From Alphaproteobacteria bacterium (lineage in GTDB: Bacteria; Pseudomonadota; Alphaproteobacteria; Micavibrionales; Micavibrionaceae), in assembly GCA_023150415.1 (NCBI GenBank), contig JAKLKY010000001.1, positions 1 to 40,541 of the forward strand: a stretch of DNA of 40,541 nt, in the 5' to 3' direction. The notes under the pieces were generated by a model that was not told where the DNA came from, made no database searches, and was given only the letters and a program-made list of their open reading frames with translations. Positions 1 to 6,845 of this stretch are shown in pieces. A program made the position numbers and the translations under genes. Numbering within the stretch: the first letter of the stretch is position 1; each line of letters begins with the position of its first letter.

Positions 1-58
1 ACCCAAAGGTTTGGTTCCTTAAAAAACCAGACTAAACGTAAACCTACAGGAGAGAAAA

Positions 59-358
59 ATGAAAAAAGTTTTGATTGCGTTCTTTGTATTAGGTCTTTTG
101 GTGCTTGGATCAAATGCTCAAGCTAGCAATGTGCCACCACCCAAAACTTGCACAGGAACGAGCGTGCAAAATTGTCATGCTGTTTGCATTACTCCCGCAT
201 GCAGATATTGGGGTCCTGGAACAAAGGTAACATGTACTTACCCCGATGGTCCTTATACTTATACTGTCGAACATACTTGTGGGGACCCGTTGAAAACACC
301 TAAAAAAGAACTGACGCCTATGCCTGGCGAACGTCCTCTTGATGGGGAAAAGAAATAA
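59..358 (+). CDS. small secreted cysteine-containing protein (copy 1)
   Basis: A 99-residue protein with a clear Sec signal peptide: Lys-Lys after the start, a Leu/Val/Phe-rich core, and a likely cut after Ala-Gln-Ala near residue 22. The mature part of about 77 residues has six cysteines (CTG, NCHAVC, ACRYW, VTCTY, HTCGD), suggesting disulfides in the periplasm or outside the cell. The C-terminus is hydrophilic and Pro/Lys-rich, ending MPGERPLDGEKK. A well-placed GGAGAG ribosome binding site precedes the ATG. It has a paralogue at 1774-2120 with the same C-terminal signature and the same kind of downstream terminator. The family is not recognised and no function is proposed. Confidence 0.75.
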   Translation: MKKVLIAFFVLGLLVLGSNAQASNVPPPKTCTGTSVQNCHAVCITPACRYWGPGTKVTCTYPDGPYTYTVEHTCGDPLKTPKKELTPMPGERPLDGEKK

Positions 359-378
359 TTTCAGAATTTTGTAATACA

Positions 379-409
379 GAAGGGGGAGAAATTCTCCCCC
401 TTCTTTTTT
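379..409 (+). terminator. Rho-independent terminator after the first small secreted protein
   Basis: An 11-bp perfect stem (GAAGGGGGAGA at 379-389 with its complement at 393-403), a 3-nt loop and a run of T to 409. Its sequence is nearly the same as the terminator at 2142-2175. Confidence 0.9.
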
Positions 410-453
410 ATCCTGTTTAAAAATTTGCTGCTACTATCGGCGGATGATTCCCC
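379..453 (+). repeat. first copy of a duplicated module (terminator plus start of a permease-like reading frame)
   Basis: This stretch aligns with 2142-2220. Both copies have the terminator hairpin, a T-run followed by ATC, then TGCTGCTAC-(C/T)-ATC and an ATG followed by (A/T)TTCCCC. In the second copy that ATG (2211) starts the DMT permease. In this copy the frame from ATG 444 closes after 13 codons. It looks like the left remnant of a duplication whose right copy kept the permease. The extent to the left cannot be judged because the window begins there. Confidence 0.5.
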
Positions 454-534
454 GTGCGTTACGCCTACGGGCTTCTTGCTGTTAATTTTACTTTATTAAT
501 GTAATTAAATTGGGGATTGCATGGAATAAATGTT

Positions 535-563
535 TTGACAGCATCATTTGACCTTGCTAGATT
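535..563 (+). promoter_or_regulatory. sigma-70-type promoter for the gene at 595
   Basis: TTGACA at 535-540, a 17-nt spacer and TAGATT at 558-563. Transcription would start near 570, about 25 nt before ATG 595. This argues against the upstream in-frame TTG at 517, which lies ahead of the promoter. Confidence 0.6.
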
Positions 564-594
564 GTATCATTATTTTATTTATAGGGAAACTGAC

Positions 595-1725
595 ATGAAC
601 AAACCGGATCCAACTAAGCCCCGATCTCGAGGTGGACGCACACTGAAGGTGGCTGTTGCCAGTTTGGTTGTCGCAGCAGGCGGTTTGGTGACGGCATTTT
701 CATACGCCCGCGATCCTGCAAAGGCGGACGCTGGTGATCAGAAAACCAATTACAGGCTCAGTTCGGGAAAACCTCTGATGGGGCCAGGAATTCAGGATGT
801 TCGGGTAACCATCGGTGTAGATCCCCTAACGGGGCAATCCACAGGTTTCAACGTATTTCCGGAGATGGGGGCCAATTATGTTCCGGCCATAGTTGAAATC
901 TTGGGCCCGAATGGCCCTGCCCCGCATTGTGAAATCGTACGCGTCATTTATTCACAAAATATGATTACACGGCAATACGAGATTGAAAGGGTTGAACTTA
1001 CTTCTTTTTCAACGCAACTTGATTGGCATGAACATGTTCTGGCGGCTTCCCCATTTTCCAATCCTGCCGAAGCCGTGCGGCAAGTCGTGCCAAGAGGTTA
1101 CGCAAATGATGACGCAGGACAGGCAGACTATGTGCGTCAGATGGGTTCAGCCAATGCCCAAGTTATTTTTATGGATCTTAGCCGTCCCACTTACATACAT
1201 GATCCAGACACAGGTGAAACGATTTTATCTTTCCAAATACTTACAAATAATGGACAGAAAGCCCTGAAAATTTCAGATCCGCAAATTCCAGATCTGCAAA
1301 CAGGCATGAATAAAGAAACTCCCCGATCCTATGCGGCGGATGTAATGGGCGTTGGGGGCGCTCTCATCGATAATACACAGATCACCGTGAATACGAATCT
1401 TGCGATGCAACAGCAGATTGATGATCCTGCCAAAGATTTTCTGAACGAACGCTTTGAAATAATTGGAGAGGTTTTTGCCTCTATTCCAAATGAACCCTCT
1501 TCTTGTCGGGTGGTGCCTGGAACCGCTTTTATGCCGAATATGCGCACCATCTGGCAATTACAAGATGGTTTTAAACCTACAGACGGGGTAAAACCCGTCA
1601 TGACAGTAGCGGATTGGATTATCCAAAGTGCAAGGCGTTTACATGCACAACAGGAAGAACCAGAGTTGGGGGGCAGCAAACTTCAACTTGGTGGTATTGG
1701 AATTTTAAGGGGGCCAAAACCTTAA
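595..1725 (+). CDS. unknown membrane-anchored or exported protein
   Basis: A 376-residue protein from ATG 595. This start has AGGG 8 nt upstream and lies just downstream of a good promoter; a longer reading from TTG 517 would begin before the promoter. The N-terminus is basic (PRSRGGRTLK), followed by one hydrophobic Val/Ala/Gly segment at about residues 19-37, so it is an uncleaved anchor or a signal peptide. The remaining 340 residues look soluble and periplasmic, with a mixed alpha/beta composition and only two cysteines, spread far apart. No domain is recognised. Base composition is AT-rich compared with the housekeeping genes further right, in keeping with the flanking small secreted genes and suggesting acquired DNA. 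It sits alone between two terminators. Confidence 0.7.
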   Translation: MNKPDPTKPRSRGGRTLKVAVASLVVAAGGLVTAFSYARDPAKADAGDQKTNYRLSSGKPLMGPGIQDVRVTIGVDPLTGQSTGFNVFPEMGANYVPAIVEILGPNGPAPHCEIVRVIYSQNMITRQYEIERVELTSFSTQLDWHEHVLAASPFSNPAEAVRQVVPRGYANDDAGQADYVRQMGSANAQVIFMDLSRPTYIHDPDTGETILSFQILTNNGQKALKISDPQIPDLQTGMNKETPRSYAADVMGVGGALIDNTQITVNTNLAMQQQIDDPAKDFLNERFEIIGEVFASIPNEPSSCRVVPGTAFMPNMRTIWQLQDGFKPTDGVKPVMTVADWIIQSARRLHAQQEEPELGGSKLQLGGIGILRGPKP

Positions 1726-1773
1726 AAAGGAATGAACTTAATTTCAACAAATCAACACAATAGGGAGAGAAAA

Positions 1774-2120
1774 ATGGAAAAATTGGTACGCATAATTTTT
1801 GTTTTGGGGTTGCTGCATTAGTCCCATCTGCGGCTCATGCCAAGGCTGATACAGTGTGTATCGGTGGCGGTGGCACCAGCGTTTATGGATGTCACCAATG
1901 TATCGCAAAGAGATGTGCTATTTTAGGTTCTGGGGCGGAAGTTTTATGCACATTTAAGGAAGGCAAAGTAACCGTATGGGTCAGACATTTATGCGGTGGG
2001 AAGTTAGAGAAACCAACGCTACAAGATCCACGTCCAAAAACCACACCTCCAAATGATAATAAAACTCCAATTAAAAGAGATATGCCTGGCGAACGTCCTT
2101 TTGATATTGAAAAAAAATAG
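1774..2120 (+). pseudogene. small secreted cysteine-containing protein (copy 2), frameshifted in the signal peptide
   Basis: A paralogue of the gene at 59-358. The ATG at 1774 has the same kind of ribosome binding site (AGGGAGAG) and opens MEKLVRIIFVLGLLH, then stops at 1819-1821. In another frame from about 1803 the expected rest of the signal peptide continues (VAALVPSAAHA), followed by a cysteine-containing mature domain and the shared ending MPGERPFDIEKK. The two halves join with a one-base loss (or two-base gain) in the T/G-rich run around 1796-1812. A GTG at 1854 could start a protein lacking the signal peptide, but no ribosome binding site supports it. It is either a recent pseudogene, a sequencing error in a homopolymer, or a frameshift-controlled gene; the first two are more likely. 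Confidence 0.7.
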
Positions 2121-2141
2121 TTTCACAACCTTTATAACATA

Positions 2142-2175
2142 GAAGGGGAAGAATTTTCTTCCCCTTCTTTTTTTT
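2142..2175 (+). terminator. Rho-independent terminator after the second small secreted protein
   Basis: An 11-bp stem (GAAGGGGAAGA at 2142-2152 with its complement at 2157-2167), a 4-nt loop and eight T residues at 2168-2175. Same design as 379-409. Confidence 0.9.
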
Positions 2176-2220
2176 ATCTCTTTACAATGGGGTGCTGCTA
2201 CCATCCTCCGATGTTTCCCC
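2142..2220 (+). repeat. second copy of the duplicated module
   Basis: The counterpart of 379-453: terminator, spacer with TGCTGCTACCATC, and the start of the permease gene (ATG 2211 followed by TTTCCCC). Similarity to the first copy fades after about ten bases of coding sequence. Confidence 0.5.
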
Positions 2221-3089
2221 TCTGGTCTCTTCTCGGTTTTGGTACAGCGTTGGCGTCGGCAGGCATGATGCTGTTGCAAGAACGCTGGCGCGTTGACGGC
2301 TATGCGCTGGCCTTCTGGATCAAGGCGACCTGCGTGGCTGTGACCGTGCCGTTTGTGATTCTCTACGGCCTGCCGGATGTGCTGCTGTTCTATGTGTATC
2401 TGTTCCTGACCGCGATTCTTTATGCCATCAGCGACGTGGTGTTCTACAGCGGCATCACGAAATCCGATGCCGGGGCGGTGTCGCGGCTGGTGCCCTCGGC
2501 TTCGGTGCTGAGTTTCTTGTTATGGTTCATGATTGATCCGGCCTTGCTGGATAAATATTTGCAAGCACCGGTGATTGCCGCGCTGATTTTCATCACACTG
2601 TGCCTGTTTTCGTTTTTCGCCCTGCGCCTGAAGAAATGCGTTTTTACAATGGATACGCTGCGGGCCGTATGGTTTGTGATTTTTGCGGCCACAGTGGGGC
2701 CGGTGCTGACCAAGATGATCACGCTGCAGGTGGATATGAAACAGGCGATCTACGCCACGGTGTTCTTGCAGGCGGCGATGATGATGGGGCTTTGGCTGGT
2801 GTATCTGTTCATCAAAAAGCCGGTGCCTCTGCGGGTGTTTTTCGCGCCCGGCACCGTGCGGCCGGGCATGACGATCGGGCTGGTTGCGGCCACGATGGTG
2901 ATTTTGAAATTCACCTCGTACTATTTCGTTGATAATCCGGCCTATATCCCGGCCATGATCGCGCTGGATTCCGTCATTATTTTGTTGGTGTACCGCCTGT
3001 GGGGCAAGCGGGCGGAGGGGGATATTGCTTCCGGCCTAGGGATTGTTGCCTGCGCCGTGGCGCTGATTATTCTCAAGGCCCAGGTTTAG
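2211..3089 (+). CDS. DMT-superfamily (EamA-like) permease
   Basis: 292 residues from ATG 2211, almost entirely hydrophobic, with about ten predicted membrane spans arranged as two five-helix halves, the layout of EamA/DMT exporters. A basic loop (LRLKKC, near residue 140) separates the halves. The in-frame ATG at 2187 lies 12 nt after the terminator T-run and would add MGCCYHPP before the first span; ATG 2211 gives a normal DMT start. The substrate cannot be read from the sequence. The base composition rises sharply in GC here compared with the upstream AT-rich patch, so this is probably the first core gene in the window. It is read in the same direction as tuf, which has its own promoter. 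Confidence 0.8.
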   Translation: MFPLWSLLGFGTALASAGMMLLQERWRVDGYALAFWIKATCVAVTVPFVILYGLPDVLLFYVYLFLTAILYAISDVVFYSGITKSDAGAVSRLVPSASVLSFLLWFMIDPALLDKYLQAPVIAALIFITLCLFSFFALRLKKCVFTMDTLRAVWFVIFAATVGPVLTKMITLQVDMKQAIYATVFLQAAMMMGLWLVYLFIKKPVPLRVFFAPGTVRPGMTIGLVAATMVILKFTSYYFVDNPAYIPAMIALDSVIILLVYRLWGKRAEGDIASGLGIVACAVALIILKAQV

Positions 3090-3114
3090 GCCTAAAATCC
3101 CTTTAAAATCCCTA

Positions 3115-3143
3115 TTGACAGGGCACGCGGAGTTTTCTAAATC
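3115..3143 (+). promoter_or_regulatory. sigma-70-type promoter for tuf
   Basis: TTGACA at 3115-3120, a 17-nt spacer and TAAATC at 3138-3143. This predicts a start near 3150 and a leader of about 36 nt ahead of the tuf ATG at 3186. Confidence 0.7.
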
Positions 3144-3185
3144 ACTTGCAGAATTTTGACTCTAACGCGAAAAGGGACACACCAC

Positions 3186-4367
3186 ATGTCAAAAGAGAAA
3201 TTCGAGCGGAACAAGCCGCATTGCAATATTGGAACGATTGGTCACGTTGACCACGGCAAGACGACGCTGACGGCGGCGCTGACGAAATATTTCTCGAAGG
3301 ATTTCAAGGCGTATGACCAGATTGACAAGGCGCCTGAGGAGAAGGCGCGGGGGATTACGATTTCGACCGCACACGTTGAGTATGAGACGGACAACCGTCA
3401 CTACGCACACGTGGACTGCCCGGGCCATGCGGACTACGTGAAGAACATGATTACGGGCGCGGCGCAGATGGACGGCGCGATTTTGGTGGTGAATGCTGCT
3501 GATGGTCCGATGCCGCAGACGCGCGAGCACATTCTGCTCGCCCGCCAGGTTGGCGTTCCGGCACTGGTGGTGTTCATGAACAAGGTGGACATGGTGGATG
3601 ATCCGGAATTGCTCGAACTCGTTGAGATGGAGATCCGGGACTTGCTGAACAAGTACCAGTTCCCGGGCGACACGACGCCGATCATCAAGGGCTCGGCTTT
3701 GGCGGCGCTTGAGGGCAAGAACCCTGAGATCGGGGAGAATGCCTTGAAGGAGCTGATGAAGGCGGTGGATACGTTTATCCCGCAGCCCAAGCGCGATAAG
3801 GACAAGCCGTTCTTGATGCCGGTTGAAGACGTGTTCTCGATCTCGGGCCGTGGAACGGTGGTTACGGGCCGCGTCGAGCAGGGCATTGTGAAGGTGGGCG
3901 ACGAGATTGAGATTGTGGGTCTGCGTCCGACGCAGAAGACGACGATCACGGGCGTTGAGATGTTCCGCAAGCTGTTGGATAGTGGTGAGGCGGGCGACAA
4001 TATCGGCGCGTTGCTGCGCGGCACGAAGCGTGAGGAAGTGGAGCGCGGACAGGTTCTGTGCGCGCCGGGCTCGATCACGCCGCACACGAAGTTCATTGCC
4101 GAGGCTTATATTCTCTCGAAAGAAGAGGGCGGCCGCCATACGCCGTTTTTCGCGAACTACCGCCCGCAGTTTTACTTCCGCACGACGGATGTGACGGGTG
4201 AGGTGAAGCTGCCTTCTGGCACCGAGATGGTGATGCCGGGCGATAACGTGGGCGCGCTGGAAGTGACATTGATCGCGCCGATCGCGATGAACGAGGGTCT
4301 GCGCTTTGCCATCCGCGAGGGCGGCAGAACTGTGGGCGCTGGTGTCGTCTCCAAGATTGTGGAGTAA
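3186..4367 (+). CDS. tuf: elongation factor Tu
   Basis: 393 residues, the usual EF-Tu length. EF-Tu is a GTPase that brings aminoacyl-tRNA to the ribosome. Visible motifs: G1 GHVDHGKT (residues 19-26), switch I RGITIS, G3 DCPGH, G4 NKVD, then the beta-barrel domains 2 and 3 with [17 protein letters not shown] and the C-terminal [14 protein letters not shown]. The start is ATG 3186 ([10 protein letters not shown]); an upstream ATG would add an unrelated tail and lies just after the predicted promoter. Unlike the common arrangement it is not next to fusA, rpsJ, secE or a tRNA gene. It is a one-gene transcription unit with its own promoter and a strong terminator. A second tuf elsewhere in the genome is possible. 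Confidence 0.98.
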   Translation: MSKEKFERNKPHCNIGTIGHVDHGKTTLTAALTKYFSKDFKAYDQIDKAPEEKARGITISTAHVEYETDNRHYAHVDCPGHADYVKNMITGAAQMDGAILVVNAADGPMPQTREHILLARQVGVPALVVFMNKVDMVDDPELLELVEMEIRDLLNKYQFPGDTTPIIKGSALAALEGKNPEIGENALKELMKAVDTFIPQPKRDKDKPFLMPVEDVFSISGRGTVVTGRVEQGIVKVGDEIEIVGLRPTQKTTITGVEMFRKLLDSGEAGDNIGALLRGTKREEVERGQVLCAPGSITPHTKFIAEAYILSKEEGGRHTPFFANYRPQFYFRTTDVTGEVKLPSGTEMVMPGDNVGALEVTLIAPIAMNEGLRFAIREGGRTVGAGVVSKIVE

Positions 4368-4388
4368 GATCACCTGAATATATCAATC

Positions 4389-4422
4389 GGGGACGGAACT
4401 TCGGTTCCGTCCCCTTTTGTTT
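4389..4422 (+). terminator. Rho-independent terminator of tuf
   Basis: A perfect 11-bp stem (GGGGACGGAAC at 4389-4399, complement at 4404-4414) closed by a UUCG tetraloop and followed by TTTTGTTT. A very strong terminator. Confidence 0.95.
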
Positions 4423-4485
4423 GTCTGGCGGGCGTGATAAATTGTTTTAAGAATTTTTTCACCATTCCGACAAAGGATCATGGTT

Positions 4486-5118
4486 ATGCGTATTGCTATC
4501 TCTTTATTTTGTGCGTCGGTCATACTGTCCGCTTGCGGGGTGATTGAACCTAGCTTCATGCCTGCGGGCTATAAATATCATCAGGAAGAATTCAAGGCGC
4601 CGCCCGGTCCGGAGGCGGACGATGTTGGCTATGATTTCACGCCGGAAGCCAACGAAAAGGTGATGCAGGATTGGTATATTCTTGCCCACGATGTCTTTGA
4701 CAAGCTGGAGCCGCAGGCAGGGCTGAAACCCGGACAGACGATCTATTTGGCCTATGACCGTCCCAATGTTTTTAACGCCAGCTATGATCATGCACTGCGC
4801 CAGGTTCTGCGCGAGAAAGGTTATACATTGGCCAAAAGCCCACGATTGGCGAACACAACGATGCGGGCCGAAGCGTATTTGAAGAAAGACAAAGCGATGG
4901 GCCGGGATGTAGTGCGCTATAATGACGAGCCGCGCCCGGCTTCCGGGACAAAGCTTTATGAACCGGAAGATAGCCGCACATTCATTTTCGCTCTTGAGAC
5001 CGAGAATCAGGGCAAGCGTACGGCGCGCGTGGAATCCTTGCGTACGATTCCCGGTTACGGTTATCTGCGCGGCGAAGGACAGCGTGGCCATCCCGTTGAT
5101 CCTCCGGCACCGCGCTGA
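4486..5118 (+). CDS. lipoprotein of unknown function
   Basis: A lipoprotein of 210 residues from ATG 4486, chosen because AAAGGA at 4472-4477 is 8 nt upstream; the ATG at 4480 is too close to it. The signal peptide ends in a lipobox LSAC with Cys at residue 17. The mature protein has no further membrane span. A segment reading LAYDRPNVFNASYDHALRQVLREKGYTLA suggests the small alpha/beta fold seen in CsgG/FlgO-type and secretin-associated lipoproteins, where a wild-type pattern is an early strand, then a helix ending in Leu-X-X-X-Gly-Tyr, but the match is weak. The stop is 14 nt before the next lipoprotein gene, so the two are probably co-transcribed and may act together at the outer membrane. 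Confidence 0.75.
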   Translation: MRIAISLFCASVILSACGVIEPSFMPAGYKYHQEEFKAPPGPEADDVGYDFTPEANEKVMQDWYILAHDVFDKLEPQAGLKPGQTIYLAYDRPNVFNASYDHALRQVLREKGYTLAKSPRLANTTMRAEAYLKKDKAMGRDVVRYNDEPRPASGTKLYEPEDSRTFIFALETENQGKRTARVESLRTIPGYGYLRGEGQRGHPVDPPAPR

Positions 5119-5131
5119 GAAGGGATTATTC

Positions 5132-5716
5132 ATGTCGCGTTTCCTGCTTGTTTTATTTGCGTCGTCGGTCTTGGCAGGTTGCAGCATGATTGCTGCGAGT
5201 GGCCCCTCCTTAGGCATTTTTCAGACACAAGATGCCAATATGCTGGCGCGCAATACGGCGGCAGCGGATTACATGGTCGACCAGATGCGCAGTTTTGTTG
5301 GGATGAGTGATATAATCCGCGCTGCGCCTTTGTCTGATCCACAGGAAAAAAATCTGGCTGCGCCCATCGGCAGTGTTATACCAGAACAGGTCGGGCTGCG
5401 TCTGATCCAATTGGGTTATAAGGTAGACCTGCAAGATGTGAGCGATGCGGATAATCCTTCCGGCTTTGAGAATGCGCCCTTTCCTAAAGGCGGACATAAC
5501 TTCACACTGGGTGGCACATACGAGCACACCCGCAAAGATTTGATGGTGCATCTGCGCCTGATCGATGACCGCAGCGGACGCGTTGTAGCGGCCTTCGATT
5601 ATGGCTTGCCTTATGACCGCGAAGTAGGCAAGAAATCGTCACCAAAACCCAAGATTTATCGCACTCGTTCCGATTCCATCGATACGCCTGTCGAGACTGA
5701 AAGATTGCCACAATAA
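5132..5716 (+). CDS. FlgO-like outer-membrane lipoprotein
   Basis: 194 residues with a lipobox LAGC (Cys at residue 15). The mature part follows the pattern I know from FlgO-family proteins: an ADYMVDQM helix, then PIGSVIPEQVGLRLIQLGYKV, then GGTYEHTRKDLMVHLRLID and GRVVAAFDYGLPYD at the end. FlgO in Vibrio is an outer-membrane protein needed for motility; here there are no flagellar structural genes next to it, so the role may be different. AAGGGA about 6 nt before ATG 5132 is a good ribosome binding site. It ends at the bidirectional terminator 5716-5743. The family assignment is from memory of the pattern, not from a search. Confidence 0.65.
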   Translation: MSRFLLVLFASSVLAGCSMIAASGPSLGIFQTQDANMLARNTAAADYMVDQMRSFVGMSDIIRAAPLSDPQEKNLAAPIGSVIPEQVGLRLIQLGYKVDLQDVSDADNPSGFENAPFPKGGHNFTLGGTYEHTRKDLMVHLRLIDDRSGRVVAAFDYGLPYDREVGKKSSPKPKIYRTRSDSIDTPVETERLPQ

Positions 5717-5743
5717 AAAAGCCCTGCAGTTGCAGGGCTTTTT
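5716..5743. terminator. bidirectional terminator between the FlgO-like gene and the phasin gene
   Basis: AAAAAGCCCTGCA, a 2-nt loop and TGCAGGGCTTTTT: a stem flanked by A on one side and T on the other, so it works for both converging genes. Confidence 0.9.
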
Positions 5744-5761
5744 GTTCGAAATAAAGGGCAA

Positions 5762-6460
5762 TTAAGCGGCCATTGATTCGCTGGTGCGCTTAATAGATTT
5801 CCCCAACTGATCATTCAGGGGCTCTGTGCACTCGGTCATAATTTTGACGCTCATTTCCGAGATTTTTGTTGCGCCGTTCATGAAGTCGTCAAAGTTCGCC
5901 TGGGCGATTTTGTTTTGCACTTCAGCCCATTCGTTGATGGTTTTGCTGCTCATCGCCTGTTTCATGAATTGCGTTTGACGCTCAGCGGCGTTTTGCGCAA
6001 TCGAGAGGCTGGTGCGGAAAAGATCTTCGCAGCCTCGTGCGAATGAGTTACAGGACTTCATCACAGCATCAAACTGCTCACGCCCTAAAGCGCTCGCATC
6101 TTGTGCCATCTTGTCCATTTTTTCGGATTGTTTATCCATATGGGATCGTGATTGTGCCATGAGATTCTCCATCATCTGAGGGTTGAATGATAATTTAAAG
6201 TTGGACGGAAATGCGGCCGTCCAGGCCGTGTTCTGCGCGCTGGCCCGGGCTGTTCGTGCCTGAGATTTGCTATGATTTGCGCGGTTTTTTGCGCCGGCGG
6301 ATTTTTGCGCAGAATTCGTTTTGCGTGCCTTGCTTTGTGCAGAAGACGGTTTCTTCTGGCGCGTTTTTTGCACGGATGAATTAAGTGACGATGAGGAGCT
6401 GGACACAGTAGGATCAGCTTTGCGAACCAATTGTAATTTTGTTGCGGACTTGGCAGCCAT
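5762..6460 (-). CDS. phasin family protein
   Basis: 232 residues. Residues 1-80 are a Lys/Ser/Ala-rich, low-complexity basic region; residues 90-225 form an amphipathic helical domain typical of phasin_2 proteins (FNPQMMENLMAQSRSHMDKQ, then EQFDAVMKSCNSFARGCEDLF, and NEWAEVQNKIAQANFDDFMNGATKISEM). Phasins coat polyhydroxyalkanoate granules; a basic Ala/Lys-rich tail can also bind DNA, as in PhaM- and PhaF-type proteins, and might tether granules to the nucleoid (inference). An AAAAGGA ribosome binding site is in the right place upstream of the ATG at 6460. No PHA synthase is in the window. The two TTTTGCACTGCACAA elements 150-220 bp upstream fit PHA-responsive control. Confidence 0.8.
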   Translation of the reverse strand: MAAKSATKLQLVRKADPTVSSSSSSLNSSVQKTRQKKPSSAQSKARKTNSAQKSAGAKNRANHSKSQARTARASAQNTAWTAAFPSNFKLSFNPQMMENLMAQSRSHMDKQSEKMDKMAQDASALGREQFDAVMKSCNSFARGCEDLFRTSLSIAQNAAERQTQFMKQAMSSKTINEWAEVQNKIAQANFDDFMNGATKISEMSVKIMTECTEPLNDQLGKSIKRTSESMAA

Positions 6461-6610
6461 GATAGAATTCCTTTTTCAACACTGTTTAATTGCCAGCTTA
6501 CTTGATAAAAAGCGTAGGAAAAGTGCGCGTTTCACAAAATTTTCCCGGCTTCCTAAAATTAAAAAAACATACCGAAAAATTTTTTTATATATTGGCAGTA
6601 CTTTCGAGTT

Positions 6611-6625
6611 TTTTGCACTGCACAA
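6611..6625. promoter_or_regulatory. TGCA-C-TGCA element 1 (candidate PhaR operator)
   Basis: TTTTGCACTGCACAA, an imperfect dyad around a central C. The identical 15-mer recurs at 6666-6680, 55 bp away. PhaR regulators of PHA metabolism in alphaproteobacteria bind TGC-rich dyads of this kind, and the neighbour is a phasin gene. The operator assignment is inference. Confidence 0.55.
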
Positions 6626-6665
6626 TTTCACATTATCAAGGGGGATGTCCCTGCGTCAAGTAATA

Positions 6666-6680
6666 TTTTGCACTGCACAA
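6666..6680. promoter_or_regulatory. TGCA-C-TGCA element 2 (candidate PhaR operator)
   Basis: An exact second copy of the 15-mer at 6611-6625, 55 bp downstream on the plus strand. Two exact copies in a short non-coding stretch are unlikely by chance. Confidence 0.55.
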
Positions 6681-6845
6681 AAAAGCTTTTTTACTATATC
6701 GGAAAACTTCCTTTCGTTGACTATATTGGGGGCTGACAAGTGCTTGTGGCCTATGCTAAAGTTTGGGCAGGACATTGGTCGTCAACCCTGTTCCTGGGGC
6801 CGGTCGCGCTGCAGGATCTCCAAGCCAAGGATTTGTGATTCCGCC

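Larger units (their letters stand above)
6461..6845. other. 385-bp intergenic region between divergent phasin and dacA genes
   Basis: No gene is seen here. An in-frame reading from 6321 into dacA exists, but it overlaps the phasin gene and carries no signal until 6846. The stretch is AT-rich near 6540-6600 and holds the pair of TTTTGCACTGCACAA elements. Promoters for both flanking genes must lie here; no clear -35/-10 pair could be chosen. Confidence 0.6.

Noticed and set aside
517-594. TTG 517 as the start of the unknown gene at 595
   Set aside because: It lies upstream of a good promoter and lacks a ribosome binding site.
1854-2120. GTG 1854 as the true start of the second small secreted gene
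   Set aside because: It would remove the signal peptide and has no ribosome binding site; a frameshifted copy explains the locus better.
3189-4373. A 394-codon open frame antisense to tuf
   Set aside because: It mirrors the strongly biased codons of tuf, is Arg/His-rich and has no known domain or ribosome binding site.
6321-6845. A longer N-terminus for dacA reaching back to 6321
   Set aside because: It would overlap the phasin gene on the other strand and place the signal peptide deep inside the protein; ATG 6846 gives a normal start.
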